Of a DNA stretch of 52,017 nt, positions 24,794-32,345 are shown piece after piece (positions within the stretch are counted from its first letter, which is position 1; every line of letters begins with the position of its first letter). The position numbers were made by a program, and so were the translations under genes. The notes under the pieces are model-generated. The model made no database searches. It was not told where the DNA came from and worked only from the letters and a program-made list of their open reading frames with translations. Location of the stretch: assembly GCA_019237115.1 (NCBI GenBank), contig JAFAHS010000399.1, forward strand, positions 1 through 52,017. Direction: 5' to 3'. The DNA is from Deltaproteobacteria bacterium. Its GTDB lineage: Bacteria > Desulfobacterota > Binatia > Binatales > Binataceae.

Positions 24794-25091
24794 GCGACGG
24801 TCAGGACATCGCAGCATACCAGTCCATCTCGACTATAGGTTTAATCGCTTACTTGGGCCGAAACTCGCCCAGGTATATGAACTCTTGGTACCCATGCAGC
24901 GGCGCCTGTTCGGTTCCAAGCTAGGTGAGGAGGGAGTTGATGAAGCTGGCGGCGATCTACGCTCGAGTGTCCTCGGAGCAGCAGCGCGAGGAACACACGA
25001 TTGCGAGCCAGACGGCGGCGTTGATCGAGTTTGCGAAGACTCATGGACTGGAGGTTCCGCAAGAATGGGTCTTCGAAGACCAAGGCTATAG
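24786..25091 (+). CDS. Possible small overlapping ORF of the recombinase element
   Basis: A 101-codon frame whose ATG overlaps the helper stop (ATGGCTGA), a typical coupling junction. Its first 50 residues (including YRFNRLLGPKLAQVYELLVP) fill the otherwise empty 146 bp before the recombinase gene. The second half overlaps the recombinase N-terminus in another frame and looks non-native. I have a vague recollection of similar KLAQVYELLVP peptides before such recombinases, which I cannot verify. It may be a real short protein, or chance open frame over a structured leader. Confidence 0.3.
   Translation: MAERRSGHRSIPVHLDYRFNRLLGPKLAQVYELLVPMQRRLFGSKLGEEGVDEAGGDLRSSVLGAAARGTHDCEPDGGVDRVCEDSWTGGSARMGLRRPRL
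24852..24920 (+). promoter_or_regulatory. Two hairpins in front of the recombinase gene
   Basis: CTTGGGC with GCCCAGG (24852-24858 and 24867-24873) and CTTGGTACC with GGTTCCAAG (24884-24892 and 24912-24920, one mismatch) form two successive stems. The second ends about ten bases before the strong ribosome site AGGAGG of the recombinase. They may limit recombinase expression or read-through from the helper gene. Confidence 0.35.
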
Positions 25092-26646
25092 CGGCGCGAC
25101 TCTGGAGCGGCCGGGCCTTGAACGCATTCGCGACCTCGCCGCCGAAGGGCAGATCCAGGTCGTGCTGGCCTATGCACCAGATCGTTTGAGTCGCAAATAC
25201 GCCTACCAGATCCTGCTGATTGAGGAACTGGCTCGGCACGGAGTGGAGACTTGCTTCGTGAAGGCACCGCACGGTGCCACCGCAGAAGATCAGCTGCTGG
25301 TCCAGTTCCAGGGCATGATCGCAGAGTACGAACGAGCGCAGATCCTAGAGCGCTCGCGGCGTGGCAAACGCTATCGCGCTCGAGCCGGTGAAGTCAGCGT
25401 GCTGGGCGGTGCGCCGTATGGATACCGGTATATCCGCAAGACCGACGAAATGCCGGCTATGTATCAGGTGAACGATGCAGAAGCTCGGGTGGTTCAATGG
25501 GTTTACGAGCTGTACACGGTTGACGGGCTCAGCATCGGGGAGATTACGCGTCGGCTTAATGCCAAAGGCATTCCCACCTGCAAGCACAGCGCCCGGTGGG
25601 AGCGCTCGGTGGTGTGGGCCATGTTGCGTAATCCCGCTTATCGCGGTGCCGCCGCTTTTGGCAAGACGCACATCGCCAGCCGCCAGCGTGTCACGCGCGC
25701 ACTGCGTCGGCGCAATGCGACGGTCTCCAGCGACAGCGCCGCCCACGAGCGTCCGCGTCAGGAGTGGATCGAGATCCCGGTGCCCGCGCTGGTCAGTGAG
25801 GACAACTTCGCCCGTGCTCAGGAGCTGCTCCAGGAGAACAAAATTCGGTCAAAACGGCGTACGATCACACCCAGCATCGTGCAGGGCTTGGTCAGCTGCC
25901 AGAAGTGCGGTTATGCCTTTTCCCGCACCTCGACCTATACCTCGGCGCGCAAGCTCCATTACTATAAATGCATTGGCTCGGACGGCTGGCGAAAACTCGG
26001 CGGCCCGGTGTGTGACAATCGCCGCTTCGTGCGCCAAGATCTCCTGGATCAAATCGTCTGGGCGGAGGTCCTACGCTTGCTTGAGGATCCGACCCTGATC
26101 CAGCAGGAGCTCGACCGACGCCTGGCTGCGGCGCGTTCCTCTGACCCGACTAAACAACGAGAACAAAGCTTACGCAGAGAACTGACGCGCGTCGGCAAGA
26201 GCCTGGAGCGGCTGCTCACCGCCTATCAGGAAGAACTCCTGTCGCTCGAGCAGTTGCGTGAACGAGTGCCCTCGCTACGCCAACGCGAACAAACCTTGCG
26301 CGCTGAGCTGCAAGCGGTGGTTGATCAGACCGGCGATCGCGCTAAGTTCTTGCAACTGGCTGAGACGACCGCGGCGTTCCTGGGACGACTGCGCGATAGC
26401 GCTCACACGCTCGATGTGATCGAGCGCCAGCGGATCGTGCGTCTGGTCGTCAAGGAGATCTTGATCGGCGACGATAATATCGTTATTCGCCACTGCATTC
26501 CGATTGCCTCGACGCCCCCGTCCAGTGGTGGTCCGCCAGCTCCGAGTCGGTCGGACGGTACACCATCCGCACCAAGTTACCTTTTGCGTTCGGGGAGTAA
26601 CCTCGTAGGTCTGCGGCGGTGGACACGGAGCACAGCCACGGCGTGA
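24940..26646 (+). CDS. Large serine recombinase
   Basis: A 568-residue site-specific recombinase. ATG 24940 is preceded by AGGAGG seven bases upstream. The N-terminal resolvase domain starts AAIYARVSSEQQ (nucleophile S11), with Arg-rich active-site segments YAPDRLSRKYAYQ and ERAQILERSRRGK. The recombinase domain follows (GGAPYGYRYI to RNPAYRGAA). A zinc ribbon with CQKCG and later YYKC and VCDN lies at about residues 315-355, then a coiled coil of about 100 residues. The end VVKEILIGDDNIVIRHCIP is typical of this group. The right inverted repeat (26577-26600) lies within the frame, so the last 15 or so residues (from SNLVGLRRW) are encoded outside the element. The tail is rich in Pro and Ser and probably dispensable. 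Confidence 0.95.
   Translation: MKLAAIYARVSSEQQREEHTIASQTAALIEFAKTHGLEVPQEWVFEDQGYSGATLERPGLERIRDLAAEGQIQVVLAYAPDRLSRKYAYQILLIEELARHGVETCFVKAPHGATAEDQLLVQFQGMIAEYERAQILERSRRGKRYRARAGEVSVLGGAPYGYRYIRKTDEMPAMYQVNDAEARVVQWVYELYTVDGLSIGEITRRLNAKGIPTCKHSARWERSVVWAMLRNPAYRGAAAFGKTHIASRQRVTRALRRRNATVSSDSAAHERPRQEWIEIPVPALVSEDNFARAQELLQENKIRSKRRTITPSIVQGLVSCQKCGYAFSRTSTYTSARKLHYYKCIGSDGWRKLGGPVCDNRRFVRQDLLDQIVWAEVLRLLEDPTLIQQELDRRLAAARSSDPTKQREQSLRRELTRVGKSLERLLTAYQEELLSLEQLRERVPSLRQREQTLRAELQAVVDQTGDRAKFLQLAETTAAFLGRLRDSAHTLDVIERQRIVRLVVKEILIGDDNIVIRHCIPIASTPPSSGGPPAPSRSDGTPSAPSYLLRSGSNLVGLRRWTRSTATA
26528..26540. repeat. Right subterminal inverted repeat of the recombinase element
   Basis: GTGGTCCGCCAGC, the inverted partner of 24406-24418 (12 of 13 matches). 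It lies within the 3' coding end of the recombinase. Confidence 0.55.
26577..26600. repeat. Right terminal inverted repeat of the recombinase element
   Basis: A 24-bp sequence beginning TTACCTTTTG and ending CGGGGAGTAA, the exact reverse complement of the left repeat. It is translated within the recombinase frame as YLLRSGS; its own TAA is out of frame. Confidence 0.95.
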
Positions 26647-26710
26647 GGTCACAAGGGAGGCCTGGCCGGCCTCGCCCGGGGCCGCCGTACTGCCGCGCAG
26701 AGAGGCGCAC

Positions 26711-27346
26711 TCAGCGCGGTGCGCGGCGCGCTTCCTGGTCCTGGTAGGCCCGGGTTTCCTCTACGAGCGCCTTGGCTACGCTCGGCCGTTGATACATGCG
26801 ATCCATGTAGCTCTTCACCGCCGGCCATTTGGCGAAATCCACGGCGGTGAATCGCGCCCAGTTCAGTACGGTCACCAGGTACGCATCCGCGACCGTGAAC
26901 CGGTCCAGAAGGTACTCTTTGCCCTTGAGCCGGGCATTCAGGTAGGCGAGCCGTGGTTCTGCCTTCTGGCGCGCGTAGGCCTTTCCGGCGTCCGGCATGG
27001 TGGGATCGAGCAGCGGAACGAATACCACCTTGTGCAGTTCCGTACTGATAAAGTTGAGCCATTGCTGCAGCCGGTAGCGGGCGATACCGTCGCGCGGTGC
27101 TAGGCCGGCTTGCGGCCTGGCGTCGGCGACATACTGCAGCACGGCAGGATTTTCGGTCAGCAGCTCTCCGTTATCCATCCGCAGCACCGGCACCTGGCCC
27201 ATCGGGTTGACCGCCAGGAAGTCGCTTCCGTCCGCGAGCCGCTTGGCCCGCGTATCCACCGCGATGAAGCGGGCCTCGATGCCGGCCTCGTAGAACGCGA
27301 TCCGGGTGCCCATCGAACACGCCAGCGGGGAGAAATAAAGTTCCAT
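26711..27346 (-). CDS. Glutathione S-transferase, beta class-like
   Basis: A 211-residue GST. The thioredoxin-like N-terminal domain opens MELYFSPLACSMGTRIAFYEAG, with C10 at the beta-class position that forms a mixed disulfide with glutathione. VNPMGQVPVLRMDNGELLTENPAVLQYVAD is the glutathione-binding segment. The helical C-terminal domain has the FTVADAYLVTVLNW N-capping box. It is transcribed divergently from a TetR gene 70 bp away and is probably its target, giving inducible detoxification or stress response. GGAGAG before the ATG is its ribosome site. Confidence 0.92.
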   Translation of the reverse strand: MELYFSPLACSMGTRIAFYEAGIEARFIAVDTRAKRLADGSDFLAVNPMGQVPVLRMDNGELLTENPAVLQYVADARPQAGLAPRDGIARYRLQQWLNFISTELHKVVFVPLLDPTMPDAGKAYARQKAEPRLAYLNARLKGKEYLLDRFTVADAYLVTVLNWARFTAVDFAKWPAVKSYMDRMYQRPSVAKALVEETRAYQDQEARRAPR

Positions 27347-27370
27347 GCGAGGAATCTCTCCTTCGGATTG

Positions 27371-27438
27371 ATTTTTGTACCATATCGCATAAAATTGGAG
27401 CGAGAGTCAAGTAATTATGTCAAGATCAGTACAAAAAT
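27371..27438. promoter_or_regulatory. Inverted repeat in the GST/TetR divergent region, probable operator
   Basis: ATTTTTGTAC (27371-27380) and its exact reverse complement GTACAAAAAT (27429-27438) stand 58 bases apart. The second lies within the first codons of the TetR gene. The region between is AT-rich, unlike the genome around it. A TetR dimer at each half or a looped pair could control both genes. A weaker dyad (ATTTTTGTAC with ATAAAAT, 27371-27396) also exists. Confidence 0.5.
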
Positions 27439-28052
27439 CCCGCGCGCGCAGGGGGCGACCGCGCGCCTACGACCCGGAAACCGCCCTCGCGCAGGCGATG
27501 GGGGTGTTCTGGAACGCGGGTTATGCGGCCACTTCGCTCGATGACCTGAGCGCTGCGACCGGGATGAACCGGCCCAGTCTTTACGGCGCTTTCGGCGACA
27601 AGCGCCAGCTATACCGGACCCTGCTCCATCGCTACCGCGGCATCGCGCGCGCAGGGATGAAGGATGCGTTGCGCTATGATGTGCCGCTGCGTGAGGCACT
27701 GCGCCGCGTGTATTACAGCGCCCTGGCGCTCTACCTGCCCCGCGCCGCGTCCGCTCGCGGATGCTTTCTAATCGGCACCGCGGTAACCGAGTCGGTGCTC
27801 AATCGCGAGGTGCGAACCAATCTGGCCGAAGGGCTCGATGAGATCGATGACGCGTTCGAGGCGCGGCTGCGCTTTGCGCGTGAACGCGGAGAGCTTCCCC
27901 GCAGTTCCGACCCGGCGGCGCTGGCGAGCATGGCCTCGGCGGCTCTCTATGCACTGGCTGTCAGGTCGCGTTCGGGGTCGTCGCGTGCCGCCCTGCTGGG
28001 GATTGTCGAGTCCGCGCTCGACCTCATCTGCGGAACCAGGAAGCGAGCCTGA
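27417..28052 (+). CDS. TetR/AcrR-family transcriptional regulator
   Basis: A 211-residue regulator. The N-terminal HTH domain is clear: GRPRAYDPETALAQAMGVFWNAGYAATSLDDLSAATGMNRPSLYGAFGDKRQLYRTLLHRY, with the recognition helix around NRPSLYGAF (about residues 55-63). The ligand domain is helical and includes ARGCFLIGTAVTE, a pattern common in TetR proteins that sense electrophiles or hydrophobic compounds. It is divergent from the GST gene, the usual arrangement for local autorepression and control of the neighbour. Confidence 0.93.
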   Translation: MSRSVQKSRARRGRPRAYDPETALAQAMGVFWNAGYAATSLDDLSAATGMNRPSLYGAFGDKRQLYRTLLHRYRGIARAGMKDALRYDVPLREALRRVYYSALALYLPRAASARGCFLIGTAVTESVLNREVRTNLAEGLDEIDDAFEARLRFARERGELPRSSDPAALASMASAALYALAVRSRSGSSRAALLGIVESALDLICGTRKRA

Positions 28053-28291
28053 CGGAAGGGGCATCTGCTCAAGGTCCCGCGATTCAGTCTGCTGGCGACT
28101 GTCGACCGAAAGGCCACCGGCAGGTCGCCATTAAGCGGTGGCGGGCGCCGCGCACTTTTTGGGGGACCAACGCGCGGTCAGCCCGCCACAAGGAGGCTGC
28201 AGGACCGACTCCCTGCCATTGAGACGTCCAAGACCCCCGGAAAGTTGCAGGAGGTTCTGACCGGACGCCTGGTCGGGTAAACTGCAAAGCC
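28053..28291. other. Gap of 239 bases without a recognised gene
   Basis: Between the TetR stop and the GTG of the Yip1-like gene. I see no tRNA, no intrinsic terminator with a T-run and no conserved small ORF. GGAGGTT at 28250-28256 is too far from the next start to be its ribosome site. A promoter for the downstream gene must lie here but no convincing box pair is visible. Confidence 0.5.
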
Positions 28292-28936
28292 GTGGTCGAC
28301 TCTCTGAGGCCCCTTTTTTGGCTGTGGATTGCGCCGCGTGAAACCATCCGGCGTCTGGTCGATACCGATCCGACTCGCTATGTGATCGGGCTGGCGATGC
28401 TCCGTGGGGCTTTGGGAAGGCTCGAGGTTGCGTGGTTCAGCGCCTTGTCCCAGCGGACCCCGCCGAGCCCGCTGTGGCCTTTGGGCGTCGCCTTCGGAGT
28501 AGTCCTTGGCGCGATCGTCGGAGTCATCGGCCTGTACGTAGGGGCGTGGCTGGTCGGCATCTTCTGTCGAATACTGGGTGGCATCTCATCTGCCATAGAG
28601 ATGCGCGCGGCGTTGGCCTGGTCGCACGTTCCCGGAATCACCGCGGCCGCGGTCAGCATCGCTTTGGTTTTATTCGGCGCGATAGATCCGCCCGAGTTCA
28701 AACATGGCCGACTGCCGGTGATGACTGCTTCCACGATTGAACTGATGCTCGTCAACCTGGTGCTTATAGCTTGGGGTGTAGTCGTGCAGTTGAACTGCAT
28801 CGGCGAGGTAAACCGTTTCTCCGCGTGGCGCGCGCTCGGGGCCATCCTGCTGATGATTGCAAGCCTGTCAATTTTGATCCTGCTCGTCGGATACTTCGCT
28901 GGCGGGCTGTCACACGGGGCGATGACGACAGGTTGA
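28292..28936 (+). CDS. Yip1-like integral membrane protein
   Basis: A 214-residue protein with five hydrophobic segments, at about residues 65-90, 115-135, 150-168 and 180-205, plus a weaker one near 28-45. The opening FWLWIAPRETIRRLVDTDP and the central GGISSAIEMRAALAWSHVPGI match the bacterial Yip1 family (PF04893-like). The start is GTG; no other start fits. Bacterial members have no firmly known role. The gene stands alone, facing the convergent recD2 gene. Confidence 0.7.
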   Translation: MVDSLRPLFWLWIAPRETIRRLVDTDPTRYVIGLAMLRGALGRLEVAWFSALSQRTPPSPLWPLGVAFGVVLGAIVGVIGLYVGAWLVGIFCRILGGISSAIEMRAALAWSHVPGITAAAVSIALVLFGAIDPPEFKHGRLPVMTASTIELMLVNLVLIAWGVVVQLNCIGEVNRFSAWRALGAILLMIASLSILILLVGYFAGGLSHGAMTTG

Positions 28937-29219
28937 TGAGGTGAACCTCTTCACCTGCCTTAAACCACGTGAAAATCGCGAATGGAACTGTGGTCTGCCT
29001 CGACTGCTGGACTCCGAATAGAGACGTTACACCTCGCCGGCGCCGACGTTGATTTCTGAGAGGCCGGCTGCACTGATTCAGTCTTATGGAGTCGCCGCTA
29101 GCTGGAGACAGGTCTGGCAACGCTTTTGCGCGCGGTTTTAGGTGATTGAGTGCCACTACCCTGCCCCGGGTCCATGGGGCAAACACACCCCAAGGCGGGC
29201 CGCGGCGACCCGCAATCGA
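28937..29219. other. Gap of 283 bases between convergent genes, with a hairpin
   Basis: AGGTGAA-CCTC-TTCACCT (28939-28956) is a perfect 7-bp stem just after the Yip1-like stop and may act as a terminator despite lacking a T-run. A second weak stem (GCCCC with GGGGC) lies near 29161-29178. Nothing else is recognised. Confidence 0.45.
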
Positions 29220-31391
29220 TCAATCGATTCGCAGTCTCTCGGCCAGTCTGCTCGCGCGCCGACGTTCGTCCTGATTGCGCACCGCCTGCTGCAACGCGGC
29301 TTTGGTCCCAACCAGCACGCAAACTCGTTCCGCCCGCGTGATGGCGGTGTAAAGGAGGTTACGCCGCAACATCAGGTAGTGGCTGGGATGGACCGGGACG
29401 ATCACGGCTGGATACTGGCTTCCCTGACTTTTGTGCACCGAGATGGCATAGCCGAGCCCCAACTCGTCCAACTCCGATTGGTCGTAGTCGGCGTGACCCT
29501 CTTCAAACGCGACGGTGACGCGCCCGCGCTCCACGTCGACCGCACCCACCCGACCTATCGAGCCGTTGAAAATTCCCTTTTCGTAATCATTACGAAGCTG
29601 GATCACGCGATCGCCCTCGCGAATCTCGCGCTCGCCCGCACGAATTCCCCTTCCGGCCGGATTCAGGAGTTGTTGGAGTTCGCGATTGAGCGCTTGCGTG
29701 CCCAAGGGTCCGCGATTCATGGGAGTAAGCACCTGTATGTCGCCGGGCGCGCGGACCCCGAATTTGCCGACCAGGCGCTCGTGTACGAGCTGTTTGATGG
29801 TGGCCAGCACCTCTTCGGGAGCAGCCCGTTCGATAAAAAAGAAATCGCCGTCGGGATCGTTGGAGACATCGGGGAAATAGCCGCGGTTCAGTCCATGCGC
29901 ATTCGCGATGATGCGGCTCTCGCGCGCTTGCCGGTAGACTTCGCGAAGCTGTACGACCGGGACCAGGTCGGAGGCGATCACATCCTTGAGCACGCTGCCC
30001 GGTCCGACTGAAGGCAACTGGTCGCGATCTCCCACCAGCACCAGCGAACAGTTGGGCACCAGCGCCGAGAGCATGCTGGAGGCGAGCTCGAGATCCATCA
30101 TCGAGGCCTCATCGACGATCAGGTAGTTGGTGCGCAATGGAAAACGTTCATCGCGCACGAAGCCCTGCGTCTCCGGCGAGTACTCCAGCAATCGATGAAT
30201 CGTCCGCGCCTCGCGCCCGGTCGCATCCTGAAGGCGGCGCGCCGCGCGTCCGGTCGGCGCGGCCAAAGTCGGCTTGAGACCCGCTTCGACCAGCGCCGCC
30301 AGTAACGAGCGCAGAATGGTGGTCTTGCCGGTCCCGGGCCCCCCGGTAATCACCGTCACCGCGCTCGACAGGGCGGTCTTAAGCGCCCGCATTTGCTCGG
30401 TGGAGAGGGTGAGGCTCCCTGCCTTCCCCGCCTTCTTGAGCGCTCGCTCCGCCACCTGCGGAGCCATCGGTCGTCCGGCGCTGAGCGCGCGCAGGCGCCG
30501 GCCCACGTTCACTTCCGCCGCATGCAGCTCCGCCAGATAGACCGCCAAATGCTCGTCGGTCTTCTCCACCACCACCTCGCCGCCCGCGGCAAGTTCCTCG
30601 AGTGCGCGCGGCACCCAATCAGCACTTATCTCGAGCCCGGACTGAAATTGCCATTCGAGATACTCGCGTGGCACGTAGACATGCCCTTCGGCGGCCATCC
30701 GTTCGAGCAGAAATCGCACCGCCGCGCGCGCCCGTTCGATCGAATTTTTGGGGATTCCGAGCTTGGCGGCCACCATGTCTGCAGTGCGAAACCCGATTCC
30801 GTGGATGGTGCGAGCCAGCACGTAGGGGTCGCGCCGGACTCGCTCGAGCGAGTCGTTCCCGTAACGCTGGTGAATGCGCCGGGCGTGGGCCGCCCCGATT
30901 CCGTGGCCGCGCAAAAACACTATGAGGTCGCGCAGTCCCGACGAATCCTTCCACGCTGCCGCAATCCGGCTTGCAACCACGGGACCGACGCCGTTGACTT
31001 CGCGCATTCGCTCGGGAGCGTGGTTGAGAACTTCCCGCAAATCGTCGCCGAAATGCTCGGCGATTCTCCGTGCCAGTGACGGCCCCACACCGTGAATCTC
31101 CGCAGCCAGGTATCGCTCGAGCGCGAACGCGCCGGCCGGCCGGAGGGTCTCGCAGTCTTCGACTTTGAACTGTTCACCGAACCTGGGATGTTTCTCGAAG
31201 CGGCCGCGGGCGCGAATAGCCGAACCGATTTCCAGCCCCGCGAGGCTTCCCACGATGGTTACGGTCCTGGAGTCGCCGCGCCCGGCATAGGTCTTGACCA
31301 CCGCGACCGCATAGCCGTTCTCCTCGTTGACGTACAGGACATGGTCGAGCGTGCCCTCAACCGTCGTCTCGACCTGTGCAGTAGCGGTCAC
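29220..31391 (-). CDS. recD2: ATP-dependent RecD2-type DNA helicase
   Basis: Superfamily 1B 5'-3' helicase of the RecD2 branch, which works without RecBC. The N-terminal OB-like and helix-hairpin-helix part shows VEGTLDHVLYVNEENGYAV, EIHGVGPSLARRIAEHFG and VNGVGPVVASRIAAAW. The helicase core has Walker A ITGGPGTGKTTILR (about residue 345), APTGRAARRLQDATG, Walker B LIVDEASMMD, LVGDRDQLPSVGPG and the C-terminal motifs ISVHKSQGSQYPAVIVP and LLYTAITRA. I prefer GTG 31391, eleven residues before the conserved TVEGTL; the frame runs to a TTG at 31448 with no ribosome site. About 723 residues, normal for the family. Confidence 0.93.
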   Translation of the reverse strand: MTATAQVETTVEGTLDHVLYVNEENGYAVAVVKTYAGRGDSRTVTIVGSLAGLEIGSAIRARGRFEKHPRFGEQFKVEDCETLRPAGAFALERYLAAEIHGVGPSLARRIAEHFGDDLREVLNHAPERMREVNGVGPVVASRIAAAWKDSSGLRDLIVFLRGHGIGAAHARRIHQRYGNDSLERVRRDPYVLARTIHGIGFRTADMVAAKLGIPKNSIERARAAVRFLLERMAAEGHVYVPREYLEWQFQSGLEISADWVPRALEELAAGGEVVVEKTDEHLAVYLAELHAAEVNVGRRLRALSAGRPMAPQVAERALKKAGKAGSLTLSTEQMRALKTALSSAVTVITGGPGTGKTTILRSLLAALVEAGLKPTLAAPTGRAARRLQDATGREARTIHRLLEYSPETQGFVRDERFPLRTNYLIVDEASMMDLELASSMLSALVPNCSLVLVGDRDQLPSVGPGSVLKDVIASDLVPVVQLREVYRQARESRIIANAHGLNRGYFPDVSNDPDGDFFFIERAAPEEVLATIKQLVHERLVGKFGVRAPGDIQVLTPMNRGPLGTQALNRELQQLLNPAGRGIRAGEREIREGDRVIQLRNDYEKGIFNGSIGRVGAVDVERGRVTVAFEEGHADYDQSELDELGLGYAISVHKSQGSQYPAVIVPVHPSHYLMLRRNLLYTAITRAERVCVLVGTKAALQQAVRNQDERRRASRLAERLRID

Positions 31392-31594
31392 AGTCCAAGA
31401 ATTGCGCTCCCGCGCAAGCGCGTAAAGCGGCGCAGCCGCAAATGCCAACAGTCGGCCGACAGCGGTTCGCGCTCAGAGACGACCCGAAGCAAACGTTCGC
31501 GAAGAGGGTTGCGAGCGACGCGCAGCCGCTGGTTGCCGGCGCTGAGCGCGGGCGACGGTACGGAGCGCCGGAAAGGCGCCTGGCGCCCCGCGGG

Positions 31595-32344
31595 TCAGGG
31601 CTCCGCCGCAGCTGCGGGCTGATTGGGCGAAATGCCAAGGCTGCTGCGCAGATTCTCGATTGCCTGTCCGACCCCGTCGTTCGCCAATTCGCTCGCAAGC
31701 ACCCACTGGCCTTTGTTCTCCAGGAAGCTCGGCAGGTTAAAGAAGTTGGTCCCAAGCGGCTGCTGGGTTTTCGAAAACTTCGCGTTCCACACCACCTGCT
31801 TGCTCTTCATATCCAGAAGCTTGAGCGAGAAGGCGACCGACGCGGGTTTGTCGGCCGCATATTCGGCGCCGACCCGCTCCACGTAGCGTTCGACGCTTCC
31901 AAACAGCACGGCGTCGGCGCCGGTCGCGTGCCCGACTTTCATGGCAGCGTCCTCGAGGTTGGCGCCGGACTGGGTCTGTACGGCCGCGTGCATCACCGCG
32001 CCTTGCGGCACCAGTTTCCAGGTCCCCGAGGCCTGACGATAGATATCTTCGGTGATCGTGTCGGTCGCCCCCGGCGCCAGCGGATCTCCCCCAAACGGAA
32101 CGGCGGCAACTAGCGGCATGATCGCAAGGTTGTTCACGGTAACCTGCCGGATCGATCGCACCGCGTGGCTGCTCAAATCCTTGGACTGAAATTGCTCCAC
32201 GATTTTGGCATCAGGCGAGCTGGCAGCGCCTGGCCCGGCCGAACAGGCGGACAGCAGCAGAGCTAACGCGCAAGCGATCGTCAGCGCGGCGGCTAAGTTC
32301 ACCCGGTTCCCTGCACCCTCGGTCGGCTCTGCGAAGTTCATCAT
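31595..32344 (-). CDS. Outer-membrane-type lipoprotein of unknown function
   Basis: A 249-residue secreted protein. The signal peptide (LAAALTIACALALLLSAC, ending about residue 34) has the lipobox LSAC, and the mature protein would begin at Cys. No Asp follows the Cys, so outer-membrane sorting is likely. The rest resembles the CsgG/LpoB-like or DUF799-type fold: VNNLAIMPLVAAVPFGG, then GADAVLFGSVERYVERVG, a strand pattern ASVAFSLKLLDMKSKQVVWNAKF and a C-terminal helix. That fold assignment is inferred from pattern only. The ATG lies one base after the MATE gene stop, so the two are one transcript and may act together at the envelope. Confidence 0.7.
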   Translation of the reverse strand: MMNFAEPTEGAGNRVNLAAALTIACALALLLSACSAGPGAASSPDAKIVEQFQSKDLSSHAVRSIRQVTVNNLAIMPLVAAVPFGGDPLAPGATDTITEDIYRQASGTWKLVPQGAVMHAAVQTQSGANLEDAAMKVGHATGADAVLFGSVERYVERVGAEYAADKPASVAFSLKLLDMKSKQVVWNAKFSKTQQPLGTNFFNLPSFLENKGQWVLASELANDGVGQAIENLRSSLGISPNQPAAAAEP

Positions 32345-32345
32345 A

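Larger units (their letters stand above)
24356..26600. mobile_element. 2.25-kb serine recombinase element bounded by perfect 24-bp inverted repeats
   Basis: Two 24-bp sequences that are exact reverse complements bound this unit (24356-24379 and 26577-26600). Between them lie a small DNA-binding protein gene, a possible coupled small ORF and a large serine recombinase gene, and little else. No target duplication is evident: the left flank ends GGTTCA and the right flank begins CCTCGT. Known large serine recombinase elements carry non-identical att sites, and IS607-type elements lack terminal inverted repeats, so this arrangement is unusual. Inverted recombination sites would predict self-inversion; a transposon with true termini is the alternative. 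The repeats are seen in the sequence; mobility is inferred. Confidence 0.85.

Noticed and set aside
26657..26673. GAGGCC-TGGCC-GGCCTC hairpin next to the recombinase element
   Set aside because: A GC-rich stem without T-run, outside the inverted repeats; too common in this GC-rich DNA to call a terminator or attachment site.
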